64,000 nt of DNA. Origin: Ziziphus jujuba (taxonomy: Eukaryota; Streptophyta; Magnoliopsida; Rosales; Rhamnaceae). A program made the translations under genes and the position numbers. The stretch lies in assembly GCF_031755915.1 (NCBI RefSeq), contig NC_083384.1, forward strand, positions 26,578,001 to 26,642,000. The letters are read 5' to 3'. The notes beneath the pieces are model-generated. The model had not been told where the DNA came from. It was given only the letters and a program-made list of their open reading frames with translations, and did no database searches. Positions 1-13,047 of the stretch are shown here, one piece after another (the first letter of the stretch is position 1; every line of letters begins with the position of its first letter).

Positions 1-2171
1 CTTGTTTTTTTAGAGAAGAAAGTTTATTGATTCCCAATGTTGATGTTCCTATCAGAGATTTTGTTCTTCAATAATTGTGGAAGTAATAGTCAGTTAGTAT
101 TGAACTCGTTGACATAGAATGAAATATTTTGGTTACAGCTGATGCTGAGATGTATTTTTTTAGAAGGTCATAGAGGGTTCAAAAATTTATTATATTTGAT
201 CACTATAAGATTTATTTGCAAGAACATGAGTTTAATATAAATGATGAATTGGATTTAGTCACTTATGAAGAAGAAAATAAGCAGTTCAGTGTCTATTTTG
301 GTTTAGTTGCCTAAAGGTAGCAAACTTATTGAATACAAATAGATTTATAAGACCAAGAGAGACTCCAATAGTCAAATGAATAGGTACAAACTGGACTCAT
401 TACTGAAGGGTTTAGCCAAAAGGAGGAAATTAACTATAAAGAAACATTCTATCATATATCCACAAAAGGTTCTCTTAGAATCATTAAGGCAATTGTTGTT
501 AATTTGATTTAGAGTTGTATTATATAGAAGTTAGAATTGCTTTGTTAAATGGATTTTGTATTTGAATGTGTATGTATATGATCCAACCAATTGGCTTCCG
601 AGCAATGGGGGAATGAAAATTTGCTTTGTAAATATAATATGTCTATTTATGATTTTAAGTAAGCCTCGTGCAGTGATATCTCATTTTTTTTTTTTATAAA
701 GTTGACACCTAAAATAGTTTTAGGGAGAATGTTGTTAATCTATGCATATTTTTAAGGGTTAGTTGGAGCAATGTAATATTTATAGTATTGTATATTGAAA
801 ACATACTGTTAGCTTTCATTGATACTAATATATTGAAACTGTTGTTGTGTAGCTATTTTGAAATGAAAGATCTTAGAGAAATTTTATTGGTACTAAAAAC
901 AAAGATTCTTCAAGATAAGGCTAATTGTGTATTGTAATTATCTTAGTTAGAGCCTATGTTGATTGGATTGTATTATGTTTTAATATGAAAAAATATTCTC
1001 CTAATATGGTATTAGTGGTATCCATGATAAGCTCTCTAGGGATTTGTGTCCCAAGAATGAGAAAGTGATATAATGAACTAATAATAATAGTCCAGTATTC
1101 TTTTGTATTTAGCAGTTTGTTATTCATTTAAAATTGCACACTATTGGATATTGTTTGTGTTGTGGGTATGTTCTTGTAAATGCTTAAATAGTCTCGATTA
1201 TGTGTACTATGCAATAGCTATTTTTGTTTTGAGATTAGCACACCACTACTTTGTTGCAGTGGGGTTTTCTGAGCTGATTTAATGTATATATATAGATGTT
1301 TAAATGTTTAACATGGGGAATGTTATTTATCATGGTAGTTGAAGCTCTTTTATAAATCAATGTTGGACAAACATTTATAGCTTCATTGATTGTACAGGCA
1401 GAATATATGGCTTATTTTGAGACTATGATCCATGCTTTTGGGAGCATTTTTGTTATATGGCCTATAATGTTATTTTGTAGTAATTCTACAGTTGTATCAT
1501 TTTAAAGAGAGTCTCATTTTGTTGTGTACACGTCTACTACAATATGGTAGTAGACTCACTAATAAAGGCTAGCCTATACACTTGTTTGAGGAGCATATGT
1601 CTCTGTATGAGTGTGTAGTAGTTGAAACTGCTATAACTTAGTGGGAGTTTTGTAATTAATAATCATTTCCATGTTTTATGTAGTATATATTGACTATTGC
1701 CTTGTGAGCAATATATGTATGTATGTAGATCATTATAATGTGATATTTATTACACATATTGTTATTCCTTATACTAACAGGCCTATATGAGACTTTAGTC
1801 TCTGTGTATATATGTATGTTGATCCATAGGTACCACTGTGAATCCCTACTACTTGGTTTAAGTATGTTGTTGCACCCTGTTGGTACGCAACGTGCTTGAA
1901 TGAAATAGTATCATATGTTGAGGGATTGCATGTGGTAAGGTAACTCTCTATTACCTAAACTGAGTTTATAGCATGTAAAGTACTTAGTTGAAATGGTATC
2001 TAATTTTTTTTTGTGAGATTTACTAAGAGGATCTCTACCACCTAGTCTGGTATATTATTGTGCCCTGTCGGCAAGCTATATACTTAGATGAAATGACATT
2101 TTGATTTGAGAGATTGTGTAGTAAGTGAGTTTGTTGTTATTTATGATGATTATGCAGTTCAAGTAGGAGAC
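1..2171 (+). mobile_element. Decayed Ty1/copia retrotransposon, RT to 3' end
   Basis: No open frame survives, but translated pieces match the order of a copia pol gene. Around 300-610 there is a degenerate reverse-transcriptase start: the stretch reading KTKRDSN then MNRYKL, a damaged LLKG, and near 530-600 ALLNG followed by YMIQPIGF. These correspond to the copia blocks with K-D-G-x-x-RYKARLVAKG and AFLNG..VYM.QP.GF. At about 1396-1440 the reading QAEYMAYFETMIHA resembles the copia RNase H signature around AEY. A purine-rich polypurine tract (2161-2171, aagtaggagac) then abuts a TGTTAG start typical of a 3' LTR. Frame changes and stops are frequent, so this is an old inactive copy. The 5' end lies outside the window. 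Confidence 0.7.
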
Positions 2172-2640
2172 TGTTAGATATTTTGTGTCGATTAGTTATA
2201 ATCATGTGACATACTTACAGGGCTTGTTTTTACCAGTAATGGGACTGGTTTATTTATTGATCATTTTAGTAGAGCCCTTGGATACACACTCATTGTAATA
2301 CTTCAGTTGGTCCATTGGACTGAATAACCTGTTCTCTCTAGAAACCCATTTGACTTATTCACTGCTTTATTATTATATTATTATTATTTATTACATATAA
2401 ATTATATTATATTATTATTATTACTATTATTATTTTATTAATTATTTTTTAAATATTTATATTTATATATATAAATTGGGAAAAAGTCATCATTAAGAAT
2501 AATATGATACATATAATTGAGATTAGGGTTTTGAGGCATCTAAGATGTCTACTAGGTGAAAATTTGAGGAGAAGTGTTAGAGAGTAGTGTGTCCATTAGA
2601 CATTGTTTTTACTTTTTCTGTTTTATAGATCAAAAAAAAT
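2172..2640 (+). mobile_element. Probable 3' LTR of the copia remnant, eroded
   Basis: The stretch begins TGTTAGATATT directly after a purine tract, as copia LTRs do. It runs into a long (TTA)n/(TAT)n-rich stretch near 2365-2475. The 3' border was not found: no clear CA end or target duplication is visible, so the end coordinate is approximate. Confidence 0.35.
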
Positions 2641-2829
2641 ATTTTATCTATGATTCAATGACTGCATTTAAAAGGTTAGTAATTTAATTAAATACAATTC
2701 TGTAATTGTGTATAAATCTTGGGTTTACAATACTACAATTGATGTATGTTTAATTGTTCATGTTTGATAGTATTAACCCATGCCACCTTTTTTAATGGAT
2801 TTCAACTGCATTTTGTGTTGAAGGATGCA

Positions 2830-3575
2830 TGCTTTAAACTGTGAGCCATAAATGTGCTTAAGGGGCTTGCCAGACTTCAAAAGAGGTTTGAAGCCCAACA
2901 ACGAAGCCAAGAATCTTTGCACTCATAGAAGACCTCATCCAGTCAAAAAGAAACTGATCTCCCTGGACCCAGCTAAAATATTCTAGGTTTTCTTTAAGGG
3001 CCTGGTCTAAAGATATAGCATCGACAGTAGTAAAGCTACCATCAATGGGAATGAACTCTGAAGGGCATTTGCAAGTGCCATAGAGTATTCCTTCTAGCCT
3101 CTATCTACGAATAGTAGGGATGACCTACTACTTCACAGTAGGTAGTTATCTTTTTTGAGGTGAATAGAAAGAGAGTGGCTTAGCAAGGTAGTTATAGGTG
3201 TGGAAAGAGTATTCTGAAAAGGAAAGGCTCCAATTGTGTTTGAAATAATTGATATCAAATTTGTCTTTACGGCTTTGATACCATGAAAATATTTTATGCA
3301 AGCTTCTGATGGTGATAATAAAATATCAAAGATGTATGGGCAATACACAGAGGTATTTGCTCAAGAATAATGAGACCCAAGTCTTGGGATACGAGAGAGC
3401 AGATCCCAACTTTAGGCAACATACTACCATATAACGTATTCACAAAAGAATACATTAGAGGTGCCCACTTAAAGGGAAACATTATACATTAGAGTTGCCA
3501 CTCTAAGGGAAACACTTGTCCTTTATGCAATACAGAGGATAAGAATGAAAATTGTAGGAAATATTTGGAGACTAG
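2830..3575 (-). mobile_element. Copia 5' fragment: LTR, PBS and gag remnant
   Basis: On the minus strand, tggtatcaaagcc (3283-3271) matches the initiator-tRNA-Met primer-binding site of plant copia elements. It is preceded by an LTR-like stretch (about 3575-3290) and followed by a gag remnant (3260 down to about 2830). Gag readings include NTLSTPITTLLSH, KKDNYLLWKAVV, YGTCKCPSEFIP, DQFLFDWM, and VVGLQTSFEVW. These are the order and spacing of the copia gag N-terminus (UBN2-type domain). Stops interrupt the frame and no pol follows. It lies in the opposite orientation to the copia remnant at 1-2171, so it is a separate element. The LTR's outer part may be split by the insertion at 3576. Confidence 0.65.
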
Positions 3576-4033
3576 TGTCACGTCCCGTGCAAAAGGAGTA
3601 GAACCCTTGAGGTTTAACCGAAAGACTCTACACTCTCCATGAAGATACCAGAGAAGCCCGGAATATTCTAGAAGATTCAAGAGAAACCTAGATTAATGAA
3701 GATGAGAATCTCTCTAGAATACTCCATGTAAATATCTTGTACATAACCCTAGAATAATCTAGAACCCTAACTAGATAGGTGACATGTGTACATATCTAGA
3801 ACCTTATAGTTTTGTGATACGTGCCAAGCCCTCTATATAAAAGGTTGGACTCTCATTTGTAACACATCCAAGAATTCTAGCAATACAAGTATGGTCCACA
3901 TTCTCTCAAACTCTCCTACTTCCTACTCTCTTACTCTTAGCTTCCGCATTGTGATAGCTTGTGAGCAAGGCTTACTTAGCAAAGAAGGTGCTAAGTGCCG
4001 CACGGGAGTATTGGAAAAGTTAGGCCCGTGACA
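3576..4033 (+). mobile_element. Solo LTR (458 bp), gypsy-like
   Basis: The unit starts TGTCACGTCCCG and ends CCCGTGACA, so both ends carry the inverted TGTCACG/CGTGACA expected of an LTR. A TATA box (ctatataaaagg, about 3831-3843) and a C/T-rich leader lie in the second half, giving + orientation. No PBS or internal region follows, which fits a solo LTR left by recombination. The 5-bp flanks (actag on the left, ttagg on the right) do not match cleanly, so a target duplication cannot be claimed. Confidence 0.65.
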
Positions 4034-4235
4034 TTAGGCTAGTTATCATCACTTGAAATATGCCAAAGTATATTTTGTATATGCCTTATCATTTTCAATG
4101 GATCAAAGAACATTTTAATGGCCCTAATGTCCTTTTATTGTAATACGAGATGGATTGGGGGAGTGCGAAACTGATGAATTCATGCCCTGGCCAATGGTCA
4201 TTCATTAAAATTAATCAACGACCAGGCTACCCTTA

Positions 4236-5122
4236 CAGGTTTCTAGGTGGATGCTATTTTTCTATTGCAAATGAAAATCCTTATTCAGAAAATGAGAAGG
4301 GAAAAATCATTTACAATATGTATTCATAGTATTTCTATACATGCAAAAAGTCTGCATTTTGATGGAAGTTACATGCAAATCCAATTTATACGGCTAGACA
4401 GATTGAGCACAAATTGATCTATTATTGAAAGAAATTTCCACTTTTCTTTTTCTTGTTTGATGTTTGTTCCTTTTCTTTAACAAATGATGTTCACATGTAC
4501 TACTTTCATTTTTCTTGGGTAGTTAACTTGGATTGCGTTATGCATATTGAATAGATTATGATTGAACTTAAATACAATTATTTATACTAAACATTGGAAT
4601 TTGTGTCTTTTATTTTTGGGCAACAAATGAAAATTCATGATGATGAGTGCAAAGTTATAGCATTGGATTCTTCATATTCAATCAATACAGTTTTCATACG
4701 AGTTTACGTACTCTAACCCAATGGGCCCTTCTTAGTTTGTTTTTTTCATTGTAATTTTCAACATATATTGAAAGCTTATAAAACAGAGTATTTAGGTATT
4801 GAAAAACGAATTTGAACACTGCTAACGTTTATGTATGCATTACTTAAATATTTACAGCATTCCAGTCAATTTGTTTGGTTTGAAGTTATTGCCTTTCAGA
4901 GAATGTCCAAGTATAGTTAATGTAACGAGGTTGCTTATTATTTTTGTGTCAGAATTTGTCTTTGTCGTCTATAGAATTACTTCCTCCTTTGCCCCCATTC
5001 CTACTTTTTATCTTTCCCTTGTTTATACAAGCACATAGAAACGTCATTGGAATTTTCGAAAAGCTATTTGTGTTTTATCACATCGTTCTCGTAATTTTGT
5101 TTAATAAGAATTTTTATTCATC

Positions 5123-5167
<45 letters not shown>

Positions 5168-7580
5168 CATATATAACCATCTGATGAATAAATTTGAGGA
5201 TTCAGTTGTATAACGTGAGATGCTTCAAGATTTTCAATTTATGTATCTCTCTAAGTACCAATAACTTAACCCACATATTAAAAAAAAAAAAAAAAAAAAG
5301 GGTGTCAATATAACCAAGAGTGCTTGGTGTCAATATTAAGTAGAGCTAGCAGAACGTGGCTGTTATTTATTCCTTTTGTACAAAGCCACAAAATATTCAG
5401 TGTCAAATGGATCGTCCATGTTGATTGGTCTCTTAAGCTTCACAGCCTCCTTAGCCTTCACAGCATCAACCTTTTTTTCATCATTATTGCCCACCTCCTG
5501 CTCTTCACGCTTCTTCATCTTCTACTCTTTACTTTCCTATCCCTCCTTCTCCTGCCCATGCAACACCAAAAATCCAGATTTAACTACAGGCTACAGATAA
5601 AACAAACAAACAAAGCATAAAAAATAGAAGTTGCTCATAGCTCTAATTGACAAACCAAACACAAAAAAAATAAAAATAAAAAAAATTAGTAGTTCGTAGC
5701 CCTAATCGGAAACCCAAAATCCAAAATCAAACAATAGATGAATTAAAAAGGTAGTTCGTAGCTCTAATCCGAAACCCCCAAAATCTAAATTCTAACAACA
5801 GATGAATTAACAAAGTTGTTCGTAGCTCTAATCGGAAATCCCAAATCCAAATTTAACAACAGATGGTTATAAAAATTCAAAAAATAAAATAAAATTACAT
5901 AAAAGCCTAGCAAGGTTGTTCGTTGCTCCAATCAAACCCCCAAATCCGAATTTAACAACAGATTTATTATAGAAACGAAAAAAAAATGAAAGAACAAAAA
6001 AAATCAAATCAAAACAACAGCAGAGATCTAATTAATAATATATATTAAAAACACCAAAGATATGTACCCCAAATCCAAATCGATGGCAACCAATTTGTGC
6101 GTAAATTAAAAACCTAACTATCAAAAATTAAAAAAAAAAAAATTAAAAAAGTCGAAACCTAACTTACCTAAATTCAGCGCGATGAGAATACAGCTTCAAT
6201 TAAAAAAGAGCGGTCTGCGAAATATTGAAATATAAGAGCGGCGGGCTAGGTCTTATACAGGGGGGAGAAACGCGTTTCGCACGGGGATACGTTAGTAAAT
6301 AAGTTTTTTTTTTTTTTGGGGGCTAATTACCGGGGTTTTTATTAATTATTTTTGTTTATTTATTCTAAATTCCTGTTTTCAATAGGCATCCACATATACC
6401 CTTTTATTAGGATCATACTTTGTATAGAATTTAATAGGCATTTTAATATATATATATATATATACTGCGTGTACTGATTCACTCATCAAATCTTACATTT
6501 TTCTTTCTTTGTTTTTTTTTTTTTTTCCTTCTGACTTTTTGCCCCATCCAAGTCAATTCGATAATTATATATATATTTTTATTGGAACCTTTACATTTGA
6601 TATTTTAACACATATATTTCCTAAAATTAAAAAAAAAAAACAATATAAATAAAAATGCATACTTTTCCTTTAAATTATCCGTCATTATTTTCTTTCTTTT
6701 CTATTTATTTTAAGCTACAAACCAGTTTCCTCACTTAATCAATTTCAATGAATAAAAAAAAAAAAAACCCAATTCTAATTGTAATTAAATCATTAAATAT
6801 AATAAATTATATATTGGTGGTAAATATAATAATATTGAAATTTATTTATATTTACAATAATATTATAGGTATCAAAATATTTATCAAATGATACGTGTTA
6901 AAATATTATTAGTAATAAATGAATTAAAAAATAAACCAATTAAATGTTTTTATATCATCTATTATAATTTTGATTAAATTTAATAAAAATTTTGGTTGTT
7001 GCATTTATTTTTCTTTAATATTCACTGCTATAATATGAAATCTTAAAATTAGATGAAAAACATGTAATTTAATTAATTAAATACAAAACTAATTCATTTA
7101 TGACTTTATAATAATTGTTGTAAAAAATAGAAAACATATATAATGTAACTAACTTTAAATTTGCTACTCCTACTTTATTTTACATCAATTTTCATCAATA
7201 TCTTATTCATTGAAGATGAAATATTTTAGGTTTTAGTTTTATATTACTAATATTGTTTAAATGTTAAGTAGAATATTCCAACACTACAGTATCGATAGTT
7301 CAGCATACTTCAAACCAAACAAACAATATAAATTTATTCAGCTAACCAAAAGTGAATGTACTTTTAATATTTAAAAATAAATTATCTTTTCATGACAAAA
7401 AAAAGAGAGCTTTTATTTGTTCAAAAAGATACAATATGATTCATAAACTTTTTCAAATTATTTTAAATATGATTATATGTGATAGAGAATGTCTAATTAA
7501 CAAACTGTTTCAACCTTAAACATATCTGTTGGAAAAAAAAAAAAAAAAAAAAAGATTTTGATTTTCCTTTTATCAGCGAC
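4236..7580. repeat. Duplicated block A (first copy)
   Basis: This block lines up in order with 11886-15205. Shared landmarks include the ttacatgcaaatccaattt region near 4369, the 4830-5220 stretch ending in (TA)n, the small minus-strand coding segment (5363-5563), its leader around 6180-6300, and the AT-rich tail with the gattttgattttccttttatc motif near 7555. Differences are mostly simple-repeat length plus scattered substitutions and indels. Apart from the broken small gene no coding region is seen; the rest is AT-rich with many poly(A) and poly(T) runs. Confidence 0.8.
5363..5563 (-). pseudogene. Broken copy of small lysine-rich protein gene
   Basis: The minus strand reads the same C-terminal peptide as the open copy in block A' (ending DPFDTEYFVALYKRNK, stop at 5365-5363). 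The upstream part has lost residues of the lysine/alanine-rich stretch, and a frame change after the start region gives an early stop. The segment carrying the A' start codon is absent. I read it as a pseudogene of the 13048-13310 gene, duplicated with block A. Function unknown. Confidence 0.6.
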
Positions 7581-7587
7581 ATGAGAA

Positions 7588-7672
7588 TTCAAAATTGAGC
7601 AACTCCAGAATGAGCAAGGGCTTAAAATGTTGGGATGTTAATGCTTAAGATTTTTGCAGGGCTTCTACAAAG
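7588..7672 (-). pseudogene. Stray exon fragment of the 15.9-19.7 kb gene
   Basis: On the minus strand, after a tttgtag acceptor-like site, the reading SPAKILSINIPTF then a stop resembles the exon at 19083-18992 (SPGKTLTINIPSF). The flanking bases up to about 7735 also match around 19090-19140. The fragment is broken by a stop codon and stands alone between two copies of block A tail sequence, so it is not expressed as part of a gene here. Confidence 0.5.
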
Positions 7673-7759
7673 AGATGCAAAAAGATAGAGTTCTGTCTGA
7701 AATGGATAAATATACAAAACATTTGGGAATGGACATTTTATATATATATATATATATAT

Positions 7760-8280
7760 ATACGCACACACATTACGTGTAATTATTCACTCATCAAATC
7801 TTACGTTTTTCCTTTTTGTTTTTTTTTTTTTTTCTTGACCTTATTTCCCCTTCTCATCATATCGATAATTATTATTATTTTTCTTTTATTGGAAGCTTTA
7901 CTTTTGGTATTCTAACACATATGTTTCCTAAAAATTTTTAAAAATAAAATAAAATAAAACAGCATAAACAAAAAAAAGCATACTTTTCCTTTAAATTATC
8001 CGTCATTACTTTCTTTCTTTTTTATTTATTTTAAGCTACAAACCAGTTTCCTCACTAAATCGATTTCAATGAAAAAAAAAAAAAAACAATTTCAATTGTA
8101 ACTAAATCATTAAATATAATAAATTACATATTGGTGGTAAATGTAATACTATTGAAATTTATTTACACTTATAGTAATATTATAGATACTAAAATATTTA
8201 CCAAATATGTATTAAAATATTATTGTTGATAAATAAATTAAAAAATAAACTAATTAAATATTATCATATCATTTGTTACA
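7760..8280. repeat. Second copy of the block A tail
   Basis: The stretch from the ctcatcaaatcttacgtttt motif to the gaaatttatttacac motif repeats 6480-6900 almost base for base, and again 14050-14560 in block A'. It shares the element running ctttaaattatccgtcat, aagctacaaaccagtttcct and catattggtggtaaatg. It is non-coding. Its position next to the exon fragment at 7588-7672 suggests a local rearrangement. Confidence 0.7.
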
Positions 8281-8339
8281 GAATAAATTGTAAACATTTT
8301 CATTATTATAAGAGTATTTTTGCATTTATCATTAAATCG

Positions 8340-11300
8340 AAGTTGTTCAAGTAAAAACAACATGTTTTATATTTTCAATAGTTAATTCAAGCTTCTAAAA
8401 TTATAAATAAATTTACAAAATTCCAAATTAATGAATTATAACTTAAAAGAAAAGTATGAGAGTATGATTTTCAAAAATAATATACTCGAAGGTAAAAAAG
8501 AAATCAAGTTAATAAAACTAAAACCTTAAGTCTCTAAATCTGGTTCAAATTAAAGAATGATCATATTTGAAAAATCGTAATTAAATTTAAAAAAAGTATT
8601 TGAAAGTGATTCAAATTGAAGAGTGTTTGTTCATGAGTCTATTATCTACAATAAATCTAGTTTTAAGAAATGATTTTGTTATGAGATCAAAAAAGGGTTA
8701 AAACAGTTTCTATGTAAGACTGAAAGCTATTTTTCATTTAAAATTTTAAAATCGTAATCGATATTAAAATATCTAATATCAATATCATATTTAACATGAT
8801 AAAAAATATAGTACGTACAATATTAGATGCAAACCAATTTAAGTACATTAGAAAACATTTTACAATAAATAAAATACATTAAATAAATAGATGATATTTT
8901 GTCGATACACCACTCTTCCACTTCTAGAAAAATTTCGTTCTTAAGTTGCAACCTTGAAATTGGAATCTTCAATTCCAAATTAAAAATATATGTATATATA
9001 TATATATATATATTTGGAATATTTCATTATTTTTAAATCTAACACCATTGACTCCATGCTTAGAAACTTTTGAGATCTCGTTAATCAAACTTCATATAGG
9101 TCACCAGATCAACCCAATTGTTTAAAATTTTCAAACAATAAATCATAATTCCAAGAAAATAAATATTAGGAGAAAATTGGTTTTCTTCAGCTTGCTTCTC
9201 ATCGAAAATCTGATCAGAATCAAAATCAACGGGTTGATCTTCTTCAAAAGCGCAAACGAAATTGAAAAAGCTCTAATTTGTAGGTTGGATCCATTCAGGT
9301 GGGGCAGCACCACATAAATCCATGTATTTTCACTTGATTTTGGCATGTTCGTACTTGTCGTCTGTCAACACATCGAAGTGTTTCCAAGGCAACATATCTT
9401 TATCCATAGGAAATGCCAATTAGGCTTTAATACCAATTCATGCAAAGCAAAAGCGTAAAAAACAATAACATCTTGCTAATACATGCAATGATAATATAAA
9501 TATGTTGATTCGCTCAAAAATTGCCAGAATTAGATGTTTAAAAACTTGTTAATTCCGCATAATACTACGAATTTAATAGAAATTAAGAAAATTATTATTC
9601 ATAAACCACTCCCATTTTACAATCTCCAAAGTCACCTTTATATAAGCAACATAATAAAACCATTAATCATAAAATATAAATTAAAATATTTCAAAAACAA
9701 TAAAAAAGAAAAAAAATCATATTTTCCTAATTTGACTAACAGCTAATAAATTTAAATAAATAAGATTAAAGATAATATCTCCTTCCTAATTAAAATCAAT
9801 TCAAATTTAAATACTAAAACATAGTATTTTACTATAAATAAAATACATCAAATGAAATATATAATATGTTGCCCCTACATCACTTATCCAACAAAATAAT
9901 AGAGTTTGGTCATTTGTCATTAGTTATAGTGATAAGTGAGCACCCATGAGATCTATTGTTGAGATGATAAAAACTAAGAAAAATATTAGTTGTCATTATA
10001 AATGAATTATATATTAAATGGTAATTTAAATAATAACTATTAAAAAACTCAATTTCCAAATTTTAGTATAAAAAAATAATTAAATGCTCTAATAACAATT
10101 TACCATATAAAATAATGATCATTATCGATGATGATAAATAGCAATATTCAAAAACTAATTGGATATATTTATAAAACATAAACATTAGTGCATCATAAAC
10201 TATGCACAATTGGATATTTTGTACCCTAAAATTTTTTCTGGCACCATATCCTTTGAATTTCACTTTTTATTACACCATTAATTGCATCCTCTTTCTGTTT
10301 TTTTTTTTTTTTTTTTTTTCTTTTTGCTTTTTAACAAAGATGCTGCATAAGTGGTATATGGGACAAAAAGTGAAAGTTTAAGGTGCAATTCTAGATAACT
10401 TAAGGGGCAACGGTATAAAATTTTTCAAATAAAAAAATTAATAAAAGTAAAAAAGAAATTATTAATAGGATTATTATTTTCGAAAAACGTTAGTAAAAGA
10501 TAAAAAAATTACAAATGTGATTATTCCAAAATAAAAATATTTACATATAACAATATCCTTAAAAAATAAAGGCCAATAAAAAAAATTTGAACGCACATTA
10601 AAAATCAATTTTATTAAAAGTAAAAAATTTATAAGAAAATGCATATTAGAAAAAATATTTAAAAATACTTTTTTTTTTCAAAACAATAAATATAAATATG
10701 AAGAAAATGAATGTAATGCACAAAGGAATATATTTTTTAAAAATAAATTTTCATTTTTTTTTTTTGATTTTATAAATACTTGATCACTTTCTTTTTTAAA
10801 GGTCTATATTTTTTTTTTTTTAGAATCTTTATAATATGCACAGTTTATTTTTTGAAAAATTACACTTGCATGTTTTTAGTACTTTACTGTTTTATTAAAT
10901 TCTCTCTAATAAAAAAGTGTAATGATTTTTCATTAATTTTTTATTTAAGAAAGTTGCACCATTGCCCTTTTAACCATACAAAATTGCATTTTGGATCGTA
11001 AGTTTATACCATATGTGTCAAATATGTGACAACTTTGTTAAAAAATTAACAAAAAATAAAAAATGTACTGGTGGAACAAAAAGTAAAGTTTAGGGGGCAT
11101 AATGTTAAGGGAAAAAAAAAATTGTAGGATATAAAGAGCCAAATTGTGTATAATTTAAGGAGCATTGAAGCCACTATCTCTATATTTAATTATGTTTTGA
11201 TTTTTTATATTAAAAATCTAATAAAAAATAAACTCATTTTAAAGAGGAATAATATCATTTAAATTCTTAAAGTTTAATTTTAAAATAATAAATTAAATTG

Positions 11301-11800
11301 TCATATAATATATTAATTTCAAATAATTATCATCGATGAAAATATACTATATTTTTCAAGAGCAAAATGTTGGATTTGTTTAACTTCAATCATGGTTAGG
11401 AAGATCATATAGTAGTGGTGTCACATTTAATGCAATCCATCAAACATATAATTCTTTAGCTAATTTAACTTTGAAAGACTTATGAGTAAGGTTGATCCAA
11501 CAATGATTTGTTCCTCACATCTACCTTTTTGATTTTATCATCTAGTTTAAAATATTATTGATCCAGTTAAAAAAATAGTTTAGGCTAAATATTAAATAAT
11601 AATTTTATATATTCAAAGGATGCAATAAATTTTACTTTTTGAAATCTAAAAATGGTTTGTAAAATACCAGTTTTTTTTTTATGGATTCTAAAAATTAGGA
11701 ATATCTTTTATCAATTATTTTTTAAGAAGGGAAAGAAAATTTTTATCATACTTTTGAAATTCAAAAGAAATTTTTTTATGAGTAAAAATTATTAACACAG

Positions 11801-11831
<31 letters not shown>

Positions 11832-11885
11832 AAAAAAAATATTAACAAGGTAATGGAAGTACAGTTGGCTATAATTATGAATCTT
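8340..11885. repeat. Duplicated block B (first copy)
   Basis: This block matches 22580-26015 from end to end in the same orientation. Both copies end with the same sequence, ggtaatggaagtacagttgg through caagaaggga. Block B contains the LTR-type start described at 9330-9860, an AT-rich stretch with several poly(T) runs, and no intact gene. Short frames in the 9.1-11.0 kb part are not conserved between the copies, so none is called. Confidence 0.8.
9330..9860 (-). mobile_element. LTR-element 5' end remnant in block B
   Basis: Read on the minus strand, a TATA-bearing leader (tttatataaagg, around 9645) is followed by a conserved stretch and then ttggtattaaagcc (about 9437-9424). That is close to the tRNA-Met primer-binding site used by many plant LTR elements. 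A short coding start follows at 9407 (MDKDMLPWKHFDVL) and ends at an early stop. The same arrangement occurs in block B' (23400-24050), and a partial copy of the LTR portion lies near 20930-21060. I infer a decayed LTR element; the exact LTR ends were not found. Confidence 0.45.
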
Positions 11886-12930
11886 TACAAGAAGGGAAAG
11901 TCTGCATTTTGATGGAAGTTACATGCATTTTTCTATTGCATATGAAAATCCTTATTTAGAAAATGAGAAGGGCAAAATGATTTACAATATGTATTCATAG
12001 TATTTCTATACATGCAAAAAGTCTTCATTTTGTGGAAGTTACATGCAAATCCAATTTTATACGGCTAGCCAGATTGAACACAAATTGATCTATTATTGAA
12101 AGAAATTTCCACTTTTCTTTTTCTTGTTTGATGTTTGTTTCTTTTCTTTAACAAATGATGTTCACATGTACTACTTTTTTCTTGGGTAGTTAACTTGGAT
12201 TGCGTTATGCATATTGAATAGATTATGATTGAACTTGAATACAATTATTTATACTAAACATTGGAATTTGTGTCTTTTATTTCTGGGCAACAAATGAAAA
12301 TTCATGATGATGAGTGCAAAGTTATAGCATTGGATTCTTCATATTCAATCAATACAGTTTTCATGCGAGTTTACATACTCTAACCCAATGGCCCTTCTTA
12401 CTTTGTTTTTTCATTGTAATTTTCTACATATATGGAAAAGCTTATAAAACAGAGTATTTAGGTATTGAAAAACGAATTTGAACACTGCTAATAATTATGC
12501 ATACGTTACTTAAATATTTACAGCATTCCAGTCAATTTGTTTGGTTTGAAGTTATTGCCTTTCAGAGAATGTCCAATTGAAGTTTCAGATTTGTATAGTT
12601 AAGGTAGTGAGGGTGCTCATTATTTTCATGTCAGAATTTGTCTTTGTCGTCCATAGAATTACTTCCTCCTCTGCCCTCTTTCCTACTTTTTATCTTTCCC
12701 TTGTTTATACAAGCACATAGAAATGTCATTGGAGTTTTTAAAAAGCTATTTGTATTTAATCACATCGTTTTCGTAATTTTGTTTAATAAGAATTTTTATT
12801 CATCAATATATATATATATATTCATATATAACCATTTGATGAATAAATTTGAGGATTCAGTTGTATAACGTGAGGTGCTTCAAGATTTTCAATTTATGTA
12901 TCTCTCTAAGTACCAATAACTTAGCCCACA

Positions 12931-12966
<36 letters not shown>

Positions 12967-13047
12967 TGTCAATATAACCAAGAGTGCTGGATGTCAATAT
13001 AACCAAGAGTGGTTGACATATTAAGTAGAGTTAGCAGAACGTGGCTG

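Noticed and set aside
4944..5213. Open frame through the (TA)n tract, also at 12638-12868
   Set aside because: Composed of low-complexity and (TA)n translation; the block A and A' versions differ in repeat length without conserved frame.
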